Positions 50,065 to 58,312 of a stretch of 64,000 bases of DNA are shown here, piece after piece. This stretch comes from a bacterium (GTDB lineage Bacteria > Armatimonadota > Zipacnadia > Zipacnadales > UBA11051), in NCBI GenBank assembly GCA_030604405.1, contig JAUVVY010000016.1, forward strand, positions 31,241-95,240. The letters are read 5' to 3'. A model generated the notes under the pieces. That model did not search any database. It was not told the origin of the DNA and worked only from the letters and a program-made list of their open reading frames with translations. The position numbers were made by a program, and so were the translations under genes. Every line of letters starts with the position of its first letter. The first letter of the stretch is position 1.

Positions 50065-50859
50065 GTGGCGACATTCTTCGCAAGTTTAGGCATAATGGTG
50101 TTGCTGGTGCTCTTAAGCGGCATTCGCGTGTTACGGGAATATGAGCGGGGTGTGGTATTCCGGCTGGGGCGACTTGTTGGAGCTCGGGGCCCGGGCCTCT
50201 TCTACGTAATCCCCATCATCGAGCAGATGGTAAAGGTAGAGCTGCGCATTATCACGCTCGACATACCGCAGCAGGAGGTCATCACCCGAGATAACGTGAC
50301 CATTCGGGTCAATGCCGTCCTATACTTCCGGGTCCAGGATCCGGAAGCGGCGGTCGTCCAAATCCAGAACTTCCTGCTGGCTACCGGGCAGATTGCGCAG
50401 ACCACAATGCGGGCTGTGGTCGGTGAGGCCCAACTCGACGAGGTGCTGGCCGAGCGTGAGAAGATCAACAGCACACTCCAGCGCATCATTGACGAGCACA
50501 CTGACCCCTGGGGCATCAAAGTCACTGCGGTGGAGCTCAAGGATGTGGAGCTGCCTGAGGAGATGCGGCGCGTTATTGCCCGGCAGGCAGAAGCAGAGCG
50601 GGAGCGGCGAGCCAAGATCATTGCTGCGGACGGCGAGTACCAGGCCTCCCAGCGCCTCTCGGACGCGGCTGATATCATCGGCGCGCACCCCCCGGCCCTG
50701 CAGTTGCGCTTCTTGCAGACAGTCGTAGAGATCTCGGCCGAGAAAGCCTCCACTGTGCTGTTCCCATTGCCCCTGGAGCTATTCGAGGCAATGGCCCCGG
50801 CAGTCACTCAAGCTCTGGGTGCTGATGCAGAGGAGCAAGATGAGCAAGAGGAGCAATAG
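50065..50859 (+). CDS. SPFH-domain slipin (stomatin-like) protein
   Basis: A 264-residue membrane protein. One N-terminal helix (about 3-20) is followed by an SPFH domain ([40 protein letters not shown]), a coiled coil ([20 protein letters not shown], about 173) and the conserved [11 protein letters not shown] end, then an acidic tail. Start GTG at 50065 with AAAGGAG 8 bases upstream. It forms oligomeric membrane rings and is the standard partner of NfeD, encoded just upstream. Confidence 0.9.
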   Translation: MATFFASLGIMVLLVLLSGIRVLREYERGVVFRLGRLVGARGPGLFYVIPIIEQMVKVELRIITLDIPQQEVITRDNVTIRVNAVLYFRVQDPEAAVVQIQNFLLATGQIAQTTMRAVVGEAQLDEVLAEREKINSTLQRIIDEHTDPWGIKVTAVELKDVELPEEMRRVIARQAEAERERRAKIIAADGEYQASQRLSDAADIIGAHPPALQLRFLQTVVEISAEKASTVLFPLPLELFEAMAPAVTQALGADAEEQDEQEEQ

Positions 50860-50971
50860 CCCTACGCGGCCATGTGACGATCGCTTCCGTCTTCCCGGCG
50901 CGACTTGGCCCCTTTCTGCGTAATCGGCCAGGTAGGCCGAATCATTTATGGACAAATCTACCGGCTGTTTG

Positions 50972-51027
50972 TAGGGCGCGGGCTTGTACCGCGCCAGAGC
51001 GGCGGCGGGGCACAAGTCCCCGCCCTA
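50972..51027. repeat. Paired 7-bp hairpins with TAGGGC/GCCCTA ends
   Basis: Two hairpins (GGCGCGG/CCGCGCC and GGCGGGG/CCCCGCC) lie back to back between TAGGGC and GCCCTA. A fragment of the same type lies near 15811. It occupies the gap before the amidohydrolase gene. Confidence 0.45.
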
Positions 51028-51096
51028 CAGAACGGCGCCCGTGTAATAGGTGCTTTCTCGCGAACACGATTGGCCCTGCAAAAAGGAGCTTCCGCT

Positions 51097-52269
51097 ATGC
51101 TGAAAAAGGTCATCTTCGGCGGCACCGTCATTGACGGCACCGGCGTGGAGCCGATCCAAGAGGGCGTAATCGTCATTGAGGAGGGCAAGGTGCAGGCCAT
51201 CGGCCGCGCCGATGAGGTTGAAATCCCTGCCGATGCCGAAAAGATTGACGCCACTGGCAAGACCGTCATGCCCGGCATCATTGACGGGCATCAGCACCTC
51301 GGCTTCGGGCTTAACCCGCTGGCCCGGCTGCGAGAGAATCTGTCGCGCGGGCAGACCACTGTTGCGGGCGCGAATTCCGGCCCGGAAGGCGTCGCCCTGC
51401 GCAAGGCAATTGCAGCCGGTCTGGTCGGTCATGCCTCGCGCTACTGGGTCGGTTGCGTGGTCGGGGCTACCGGCGGGCACATGCACCGCGAGGACGGCAA
51501 TGTCGCCGGCGTGGATGCCGACGGGCCGTGGGAAATCCGAAAGGGCGTCCGCCAGATGTGCATGGCCGGCTGCGATTTCATCAAGACGGCTGCCTCGGGC
51601 GGTTTCCAGTGGGAGCACGAGCGCGTCGAGACCGAAGATTACACGGTCGAAGAGCTGCAGGCCCTGGTGGATGAAGCTCACGCCAGAAGCAAGCAGGTTG
51701 TGGTCCACGCCCATTCTCAGCCCGGCCTGAATCATGCCATCCAGGTCGGCGTTGACCAGATCCACCACGGCGCACTGATTGATGATGAGGCCCTCGATGG
51801 CATCAAGGCAAGGGGCATCGCCTACCTGCCAACGCTGTATATCACCAGCGAGCGCAGTTACAGCCGTGAGGGCCTCCCGCCGCACATGGTGGAGCGGATG
51901 TCACACGCGAACCCAATCCACCGCGAGGGCGTCCGCAAGGCCCACGAGATGGGCATCGAGATGGGTGTCGGCACCGATGGCGGGCCGGGTGATGCCATGT
52001 TCGAGTTGATGGAGCTTGTGGCGTGCGGCCTTTCGCCGCTGGAGGCGATTGTCGCCGGCACGCGCAACACCGCCAATGCCTACGGCAAGCTGGATGAGCT
52101 TGGCACCCTGGAGCCGGGCAAGGTGGCTGATATTCTCATCGTAGCCAAGGACCTGCTGCAGGATATTTCTGTTCTCTACGAGGAAGAGAATATCCAGCTT
52201 GTGATGAAAGAGGGCGTTGTTGCCGTAACCGACGACGAATTCAGGCAATATTATCACCCCCGCGGGTAG
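51097..52269 (+). CDS. Metal-dependent amidohydrolase (imidazolonepropionase/prolidase-like)
   Basis: A 390-residue protein of the amidohydrolase superfamily. Metal-binding blocks are MPGIIDGHQHLGFG (H-x-H, about 56-69), FIKTAASGG (bridging Lys, about 161), VVVHAHSQPG (about 203), DQIHHGALI (about 223) and GVGTDGGPG (catalytic Asp, about 289). The ends (VIDGTGVEP and LEPGKVADILIVAKDL) form the usual beta sandwich. Best match by pattern is the group that includes Xaa-Pro/Xaa-Arg dipeptidases and imidazolonepropionase-like enzymes. AAAAAGGAGC precedes the ATG at 51097. The reaction is presumably amide-bond hydrolysis; substrate unknown. Confidence 0.85.
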   Translation: MLKKVIFGGTVIDGTGVEPIQEGVIVIEEGKVQAIGRADEVEIPADAEKIDATGKTVMPGIIDGHQHLGFGLNPLARLRENLSRGQTTVAGANSGPEGVALRKAIAAGLVGHASRYWVGCVVGATGGHMHREDGNVAGVDADGPWEIRKGVRQMCMAGCDFIKTAASGGFQWEHERVETEDYTVEELQALVDEAHARSKQVVVHAHSQPGLNHAIQVGVDQIHHGALIDDEALDGIKARGIAYLPTLYITSERSYSREGLPPHMVERMSHANPIHREGVRKAHEMGIEMGVGTDGGPGDAMFELMELVACGLSPLEAIVAGTRNTANAYGKLDELGTLEPGKVADILIVAKDLLQDISVLYEEENIQLVMKEGVVAVTDDEFRQYYHPRG

Positions 52270-52326
52270 CATCGTGCTATCCTTAGAGGTCTGCCAGGGA
52301 CTCCCATTGCAGATTGTGCTGCCGTT

Positions 52327-52500
52327 GGAGGGGCCGTGTCGAACGGCGGACGTTGTTTGTCCGACGTGAGCCCGGCCCGCGCAGGGCGCTATCCTGGTGC
52401 GCTCTGGACACTGAAACGGCCAGCGACAACGGCTGGGCCAGACTTGGCCACTTCGCTGCACGAAGTGGCCTGCGGCAGGCCCCTCCATTACGACTAACGG
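52327..52500. repeat. MITE-like dispersed repeat, copy 3
   Basis: Same orientation as copy 2. It opens GGAGGGGCCGTGTCGA and ends in GGCCCCTCCATTACGACTAACG, the intact right terminal repeat; the outer part of the left one is lost. Hairpins at 52343-52367 and 52446-52470 (10-bp perfect stem) again have unique arm sequences. The following bases, 52501-52734, share a short segment with 18857-18895 in inverse orientation and otherwise hold nothing recognised. Confidence 0.7.
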
Positions 52501-52734
52501 CTGCGGACAATCACCTCAAAATAAGAATTGCTCAAAATCTGCATAAGTACAGTTTCCAGCCTGACAATGCTTTTCATTCATCCCGTGGGCTTGTCCGCCA
52601 TAGCCCGAAGGGCGAAGGAGGATCGGGCGTCCTGCCCGGCTCCGGGGGCCGTTGCCGTTACAGGCACCGCCCCTTTTCCTCCGCTCTTTCCCCGAACCCA
52701 GGCAGGCATTCTTCCAACGTTTTGCGAAAAAAGA

Positions 52735-52761
52735 TGCAACCGCATTGCCTCCGCAACCGTA
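52735..52761 (+). promoter_or_regulatory. Possible ECF-sigma promoter (autoregulatory)
   Basis: TGCAAC (52735-52740), a 17-base spacer and CGTA (52758-52761) resemble extracytoplasmic-function promoters of the TGAAAC-N16-CGTA type. It lies about 30 bases upstream of the sigma factor's TTG start, as expected for autoregulation. Confidence 0.4.
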
Positions 52762-52792
52762 GTACACGGTGGAGGCCTCTGGAGGAAATTCT

Positions 52793-53362
52793 TTGGCCGA
52801 AGAGTCCGATGATCTGCTGATACGAAGGACGCTGCACGGGGATGTTGATGCCTTCGGCGTGATCGTTGACCGCTATCGCAGCCGGGTGTTCAATCTGGCA
52901 TACCGTATGCTCGGCGACCGCGACCGGGCTGATGAGGCGGCTCAGGAGGTTTTCATCCGCGCTTATACTGCTCTCGGCTCGTACCGGCCCTCCGGCAGCT
53001 TCTCGTCATGGCTCTTGGCAATCGCCGCCAATTATTGCATAGATTCACTCCGTCAGGAGCCGTTTGCGGCAGTGCCCATTGACAACCCAAAAGCCGTTGC
53101 AACGGCCGTAGCGGGTGCCGCTTCCGATCCGCACGCCGCCTATGGTCGCACTGAAACACAGCAGCTTACCCACAATGCTCTCGGGCGGCTACCGGACATG
53201 CAGCGGCTGGTCATCGTCCTGGTGCATATTCACGGAATGTCCTACCAACAAGCCGCCGAGGTGCTGGGCCAGCCGGTCGGCACGGTGAAATCCCATGCAC
53301 ACCGTGGCCGGGCGCGGCTCAAGCGGCTTCTTGCGCCGCACATGGAGGAAAACGGGCTATGA
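52793..53362 (+). CDS. ECF-type RNA polymerase sigma factor
   Basis: A 189-residue sigma-70 factor. Region 2 includes FGVIVDRYRSRVFNLAYRML and DRADEAAQEVFIRAYTALGS (about 44); region 4 is LPDMQRLVIVLVHIHGMSYQ then QAAEVLGQPVGTVKSHAHRG (about 155). The TTG at 52793 is chosen because TGGAGGAA lies 5-10 bases upstream; a GTG at 52769 lacks such a site. The end overlaps the anti-sigma gene by ATGA. It probably responds to envelope stress, judging from the membrane anti-sigma and the downstream membrane protein. Confidence 0.88.
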   Translation: MAEESDDLLIRRTLHGDVDAFGVIVDRYRSRVFNLAYRMLGDRDRADEAAQEVFIRAYTALGSYRPSGSFSSWLLAIAANYCIDSLRQEPFAAVPIDNPKAVATAVAGAASDPHAAYGRTETQQLTHNALGRLPDMQRLVIVLVHIHGMSYQQAAEVLGQPVGTVKSHAHRGRARLKRLLAPHMEENGL

Positions 53363-53943
53363 GATGCTGGCAGGTGCGCAGGCAACTGCTGCGCTACGAA
53401 GACGGGGATCTGTCGCCACAGCAGGCGGCACAGATACAAGGGCACTTGCGCGCGTGTCCGGCTTGCCGCGGCGAACTGGCCCGTGGGCGGACGGCGGTCG
53501 CATGGGTCGAAGCCCTCGACGAGGCGGAGGCAGCGCCCGACTTCTCGGATCGGGTAATGGCGACGATAAGAAGCGGGCAAGTAACAGAGCCCGCAGGCCA
53601 GCGAGAATCCGTGCTCCCACTATGGCCGGTGGCGGCTGCTATGGGCGTGGGTGGGCTGGTGCTGGCGGCATTTGTGGGGCTTTGGGCTGTGTCCGTTGAT
53701 TTCAGCGCTCTGGGTTCTACGCTGGTTGCATGGGGGTCGGATGCGGGCCAGGCTGCCGCGGCGATCAGCGTCATGGGCAAGGCGCTTGTGCTGTTGGTGG
53801 AGGCCGCCCTGCGTGTTTTCACCACCCCGGCGCTGGTGCTGATCGCGCTGGATCTGTTGCTGCTTGGTGTAACGCTGCTGTTGCTGCGACTGTGGAATGC
53901 GCGCCGCCGAGCGCTGCGGATCGGTACGATGCTGGCGATGTGA
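53359..53943 (+). CDS. Zinc-finger (zf-HC2) anti-sigma factor
   Basis: A 194-residue protein with an N-terminal ZAS domain (CWQVRRQLLRYEDGDLSPQ; HLRACPACRGEL gives the H-x3-C-x2-C motif at about 31-38) and two membrane helices (about 86-112 and 135-180). It would hold the co-encoded ECF sigma factor at the membrane until a signal arrives. ATGA overlap with the sigma gene. Confidence 0.85.
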   Translation: MRCWQVRRQLLRYEDGDLSPQQAAQIQGHLRACPACRGELARGRTAVAWVEALDEAEAAPDFSDRVMATIRSGQVTEPAGQRESVLPLWPVAAAMGVGGLVLAAFVGLWAVSVDFSALGSTLVAWGSDAGQAAAAISVMGKALVLLVEAALRVFTTPALVLIALDLLLLGVTLLLLRLWNARRRALRIGTMLAM

Positions 53944-53994
53944 CATTCAAACCACTGGGGCCGGCTGTGGCCCTGCGATAAGGAGATATCGAAG

Positions 53995-55545
53995 ATGAGA
54001 AAGTTCGGACTATTCCCGGCAGCACTAGTGATTGCTTTGTGCCTCCTGGCGGCGGCCATACCCAACACTTGCGCCGCTCAGGACACTCCCGAGCAAGAGG
54101 CCTCCGAGGCCCTGGAGGCAGCCAGCCAGGCGGTCAAAGAGGCCGTTGAGGCACTCGAAAAGCACAGAGTCCCGGCCGCCGAGGGGCAGCAGGTTCAGGA
54201 CAACGGCAATGTCATCAACCTCCAGGGCGATGTCGAGATCCAGGCCGACCAGACTGTGGCAGGTGACGTAGTGGCCGTCGGCGGCTCGGCTCACATCAGG
54301 GGCACGGTGAACGGCAACGTTGTCGCGCTTGACGGCTCGATCCATCTCTATGAAGGCGCCAACATCAAGGGCGACATCATGGCCATCGGCGGCGAGGTCG
54401 TGCGTGAGGCCAACGTGGAGGTCGGCGGCTCGAAGCTGCAAATCAGTGCGCCGTGGGCCGAGCAGATCCTCGAGGGCATCTCTCTGCCAGCGGCTGAGGC
54501 AGCAGAGGAAGCTCCGGAACCAGAGGCTGAAGAGCCTCAGGCCGCGCAGTTAGAAGAAGCGGTAACGAAGGGTCTTGAGGAGGGCTTCGTCCGTTTCGGC
54601 AAGTCGGTGCGCGTCAAGGCCTCCGAGACCGTCAACGACGACATTGTGGTTTTCGGAGCCCCCGTCAGGGTCTTCGGCAAAGTCAATGGCGATGTCATTT
54701 GCTTCGGCGGGACCGTGGTGGTTAAAGGCACCGTAAAGGGCGACATAGTGGCATTTGGCGGCCCTGTGCGTCTGGGCGGCAACGCGCGTGTCGAAGGCGA
54801 CGTCGTCACTATGGGCGGTGCCGTTCACAAGGAAGCCGGAGCCGTCATCATGGGCGACGAGGTCTCCTTTGGCCGCTCACTGGGCATGCTGCCGCTCGGC
54901 AGCAGGGTCCCAATCCTTGCTGGAGTTGTTCGCTGGTTCATCAACGGCATAGTCGGGCTGATGATCCTGTTGGTGCTGGTGGTCGCAGCGCCTAAGCAGA
55001 TGGATGCCATAGCCGTGAGGGTCGCTGAGGAGCCCGGCCGCGCCCTGGCCTACGGCTCTGTAGGCATCCTGGTGGCACTGCCCATTCTGGGAGTGTTGGT
55101 TGTCCTGGTGGTCACGTGGCTATTGATCCCGTTGTACGTCGCGGGGGCCATCGCGCTCGGCGTCGTCGGCATGGCGGGGATGTACATCCTCATTGGCCGG
55201 CACGTGTCAAATCAGTTGAACCTCGCGACGACCTCCATACCCCGTTTGGCGCTGATCGGTTTCGTCCTGTTCTGCGCTGTTGGCCTGATCAGGTTAGTCC
55301 CCGTCGTAGGCCTGGCGGCGTGGCTGTTTTTCGTGGCGGCTCTGGTATTCGGATTTGGCGGTGCGCTGATGACCGGCTTTGGTACCGACCCGACGGGAAC
55401 CTGGCTGGGCGGCAGAAGGGCCGAGCTCATAGTATCTGTTGAGCCGGACGAGCAACCCGCAGAGACGGGCGAGGAACCGCCAACTGTCGAGCCAGAAGAC
55501 GCCGAAGAGCAAACCGCCGAGCCGTCAAATGATCAGACAGAATAG
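53995..55545 (+). CDS. Bactofilin-like (polymer-forming) membrane protein
   Basis: A 516-residue protein: signal peptide (FPAALVIALCLLAAAIP), coiled-coil stretch (about 32-60), two right-handed beta-helix-like segments of repeating GxVxGxVxAxG type (TVAGDVVAVGGSAHIRGTVN about 83, and VNGDVICFGGTVVVKGTVKG about 230) as in bactofilins, separated by an acidic linker. Four or so membrane helices follow (about 305-470), then an acidic tail. A DUF of this build often accompanies ECF sigma/anti-sigma pairs. It lies 51 bases downstream of the anti-sigma gene and is probably the regulon's effector or sensor. The role is inferred. Confidence 0.75.
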   Translation: MRKFGLFPAALVIALCLLAAAIPNTCAAQDTPEQEASEALEAASQAVKEAVEALEKHRVPAAEGQQVQDNGNVINLQGDVEIQADQTVAGDVVAVGGSAHIRGTVNGNVVALDGSIHLYEGANIKGDIMAIGGEVVREANVEVGGSKLQISAPWAEQILEGISLPAAEAAEEAPEPEAEEPQAAQLEEAVTKGLEEGFVRFGKSVRVKASETVNDDIVVFGAPVRVFGKVNGDVICFGGTVVVKGTVKGDIVAFGGPVRLGGNARVEGDVVTMGGAVHKEAGAVIMGDEVSFGRSLGMLPLGSRVPILAGVVRWFINGIVGLMILLVLVVAAPKQMDAIAVRVAEEPGRALAYGSVGILVALPILGVLVVLVVTWLLIPLYVAGAIALGVVGMAGMYILIGRHVSNQLNLATTSIPRLALIGFVLFCAVGLIRLVPVVGLAAWLFFVAALVFGFGGALMTGFGTDPTGTWLGGRRAELIVSVEPDEQPAETGEEPPTVEPEDAEEQTAEPSNDQTE

Positions 55546-55583
55546 GCGTGTGTGATCGCACCTGCCGCCAACCGCAAAGCAGG

Positions 55584-55610
55584 CCGCCCCAGCCCCAATC
55601 GCTGGGGCGG
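55584..55610 (+). terminator. Hairpin terminator after the sigma-factor operon
   Basis: A perfect 10-bp stem (CCGCCCCAGC and GCTGGGGCGG) with a 7-base loop, 38 bases after the stop codon; only a short T-rich stretch follows. Confidence 0.5.
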
Positions 55611-55934
55611 TTGCTGTTGGCATCGTCGCATCGCGTTGCCTGACTGCTGGGAGATACGCCGATCCGATATGCTATAATGGCAGCACTTGGCGCCGCGAAT
55701 GATTGATAGTCAGTGCTTGGCTCACGTAGCAGTGCGCCTCCCCGCTGCTCACCAGCCACTAACGTTGGCTAATTCGCGGTGAATGACGGTCAGGAGGTTC
55801 AAATGTGGGCTTCTTGCACATAAATGGCCGGCACCGAGAGGCATTGGTCTGTCAAGCGGAGAATATTACGCGCAGTGGGACAGCATATGGGTAATGTCGG
55901 TACACACACTACGAGTGATGAGGGTGGGGCCGGC

Positions 55935-56795
55935 GTGGGAACACACAAACTAGATATGCGCGTGACAGCGGCCCTTGGCTTCATGGTATTGGCGAGTGCG
56001 TGTATAGGCCTACGTGCGACGTATGCCGACGAAGAGCCGGACTGGCGGTGGGTTCGGGCTGGCGATATCACGTTGAACCTCGAACTACTCACCAGGGACG
56101 GTACGATATCGGCGGGTGAGCCTTTACTGGGTCGCATCCAGCGGACCAACCAGAGCGGGCAACACATCCACTTACTACTTGGCAGTTCTAGGGGGAAAAT
56201 CACGTACTTGACGGTGCGGGATGGCGATGGTGAACTCGTGGCGGCTATGCCGCGAGCAACATGCTTGCCTCAAATTATGTGCCCGCAAGAGTACTTAGGC
56301 GGCATGAGCTGGAGGCCGGGAGAGAATAGGTCAGAAGTCTGGGTAATAACGGGGTGGTACCAGTTCCAAGAGGCGGGGGAGTACACGGTACATGTGCAAC
56401 TTCTGGACCGTGCGAAGGAGGGTCTCCCTGTCATATCTGAGGATAGAGCCTCAGTTCGGGTGACGCCCTTTGATGGATCTCGACTGGAAGCACGCTGTGA
56501 CGAGATCTTCCAACCGCTACGTAAGGGCATGTCGTCGAGAACGGACGTGCCAATGGTCGCTCGGGTAAAGGCACTCTACTCGGTGCGCAACGACATAGTT
56601 TTGCCGTATCTCGATTGGATCGCCAGACAATGGCCCAATCCTTATACTTGTGATGCCATACGCCGCATAGGAACGGAGCGGGCGGAAAAACTCCTGGATG
56701 CCTTGGCTGCCCGAGAGGACAGAGTCGGCAAAGAGGTGCGCAAGGGAGCGAAACGGACCCGTCGAGAGCCCATGGTTTGGGACGTTGTCCCCTGA
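55935..56795 (+). CDS. Secreted protein of unknown function
   Basis: About 286 residues from a GTG at 55935, giving a signal peptide (RVTAALGFMVLASACIGL). Residues about 30-170 are beta-rich and resemble an immunoglobulin-like/DUF-type 'intracellular protease inhibitor' fold (GEPLLGRIQRTNQSGQHIHL, EAGEYTVHVQLLDRAKEGLP); the last 100 residues are helical. I do not recognise a family. The frame is open back to 55824, with other ATGs at 55890 and 55956, so the start is uncertain; a GAGGGTGGGG stretch precedes the GTG. Its GC content and codon use look somewhat lower and looser than in its neighbours. Next gene 61 bases downstream. Confidence 0.6.
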   Translation: MGTHKLDMRVTAALGFMVLASACIGLRATYADEEPDWRWVRAGDITLNLELLTRDGTISAGEPLLGRIQRTNQSGQHIHLLLGSSRGKITYLTVRDGDGELVAAMPRATCLPQIMCPQEYLGGMSWRPGENRSEVWVITGWYQFQEAGEYTVHVQLLDRAKEGLPVISEDRASVRVTPFDGSRLEARCDEIFQPLRKGMSSRTDVPMVARVKALYSVRNDIVLPYLDWIARQWPNPYTCDAIRRIGTERAEKLLDALAAREDRVGKEVRKGAKRTRREPMVWDVVP

Positions 56796-56856
56796 CGCCG
56801 TAATGAACTCCAAAGCCCACTCAGTTTGACACGGCTTCTGCCGGGAGGCCAAGAAC

Positions 56857-58137
56857 GTGACCCGTTCGAGCAAACGCCTGATTATCACTGCGGCGGCCGC
56901 AATGACGGCGGCGGGCATCGGCCTGCTGCCAGTGGCAGAACGCGTCTGTTTGGGCGCTTCGGCAGATTCCCAAGGCGTGGCTGTAGTTATCAACACAGAA
57001 CGGGCGCCTGATGCAGAGTTACCCCGTATTGAGGACCTACGCGCGGACCCAGGCGGCATTGCGCAAGCCCTCACGGATGCCCAGCTTAGGGTGACGCTTC
57101 ACCCCACAGGAAGATGTATCGCAGCTACTGCGCCGCCGCTGATTACCGATGAAGACTTGCGAACAGGACACCTGTCACCGATTGTGCTGGCTGCGGGGAT
57201 ATTGGAGCGGACAACGTCTGAGCAGTTCGCCGCGCGGTTCCAAGGATACGTAACTGTGGAGAAGCTTTCCGAAACACAGCAGGCGGCAGCGCAACGCATA
57301 GGCCGCAGGCGCGGGTTGGTGGATGAAGAGGGGCGTGTGACCGAGGAAGGCACGCACCTGTGTGTGGGCATCTGGTGTAGATGGGAGCCACACGTGGTGA
57401 CAGTCCGCAACGGCGACCGCATTTGTCGGAAGCTTAAATTCGGGATTCGTCCCCCAACGGAGCCCGTTGTCGCCGGCTCTCCCCTGTCTGGGTCAGTCCT
57501 TTGGTGGGCCTGGCCTCACGCTGAGGCCAGTTGGGGTAACGAGCGGGTTAGTGTTGAGGCGGGAACCTATACCTTGGACGATCTGCTGGCGCGCTTGTCA
57601 GCAGTGAGCGAGGTCGACATTGTCGCACGCTCACCGGCAAGTGAGACGAAACTAACTGTGGTCGCCAGCCAGGTGTGTGTCAAAGAACTACTGTGGGCCA
57701 TTGAGATCGCCACCGGCCTGCCGGCGCGAACTGTGCCCGATTCAGAGCCGCCGATAATCGCTGTAGGGCCAAGAGGGGAACGCGCAGAAGCCCACTATCG
57801 TGAGCACAATGTGCTTGTCCCGATTTCCGGACTGGGCTACTACTCGGCTTCAGATTCACCTGGCGGCCGTGAGCTGCTTTCGGCTTACGAAGGCGGACCG
57901 ACGGCGGAGGGCCAGCATTGGATCGGGTGGCGCTTTTCAGACCTGCCGCTTCTGTACCGCAACTGGGTTCAGGAAGAATGGGAACGCTCGTATAAGCCCT
58001 CTGACGACGAGCCGCTGGATCAACTGAAACCAGACGAGACCTATGTGCTTTGGGTTAAGTGCGTGCTGATTTCTATCACCGGTAGGGCCAAAGACGGTGG
58101 CGGCCGTGGCGGCAAGTATCTTGTTCCTGCATTCTAG
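56857..58137 (+). CDS. Secreted protein with STN-like segment, unknown function
   Basis: A 426-residue exported protein (signal peptide LIITAAAAMTAAGIGLLPVA). Residues about 245-290 (YTLDDLLARLSAVSEVDIVA, KLTVVASQVCVKELLWAIEI) resemble the STN domain found at the N-terminus of secretins and TonB receptors. The rest is unassigned, with RxxR-rich and Trp-rich stretches. GTG start after GGGAGG. It follows the previous unknown secreted gene in the same direction and both may form a small surface-protein operon. No enzyme motif is visible. Confidence 0.6.
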   Translation: MTRSSKRLIITAAAAMTAAGIGLLPVAERVCLGASADSQGVAVVINTERAPDAELPRIEDLRADPGGIAQALTDAQLRVTLHPTGRCIAATAPPLITDEDLRTGHLSPIVLAAGILERTTSEQFAARFQGYVTVEKLSETQQAAAQRIGRRRGLVDEEGRVTEEGTHLCVGIWCRWEPHVVTVRNGDRICRKLKFGIRPPTEPVVAGSPLSGSVLWWAWPHAEASWGNERVSVEAGTYTLDDLLARLSAVSEVDIVARSPASETKLTVVASQVCVKELLWAIEIATGLPARTVPDSEPPIIAVGPRGERAEAHYREHNVLVPISGLGYYSASDSPGGRELLSAYEGGPTAEGQHWIGWRFSDLPLLYRNWVQEEWERSYKPSDDEPLDQLKPDETYVLWVKCVLISITGRAKDGGGRGGKYLVPAF

Positions 58138-58312
58138 GACTTTTCGGGCATGCTTCCGCGGCTTCAGCGGCAGCGCGACGGCCAAGGTGTGGTGACGTGA
58201 GTTCCGCTATCCTGATGGAAGCTTGCCGGCGTGCCGCGTGTTATGTCTGGAAGATGCACTCCCTCAGCGAGGAGCGCGAACCGTTGTGCACAAGTCCGAA
58301 GGAGGGGTCGTT

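Noticed and set aside
55673..55678. TATAAT as a promoter for the unknown secreted gene
   Set aside because: No acceptable -35 lies 16-18 bases upstream, so it is not listed as a promoter.
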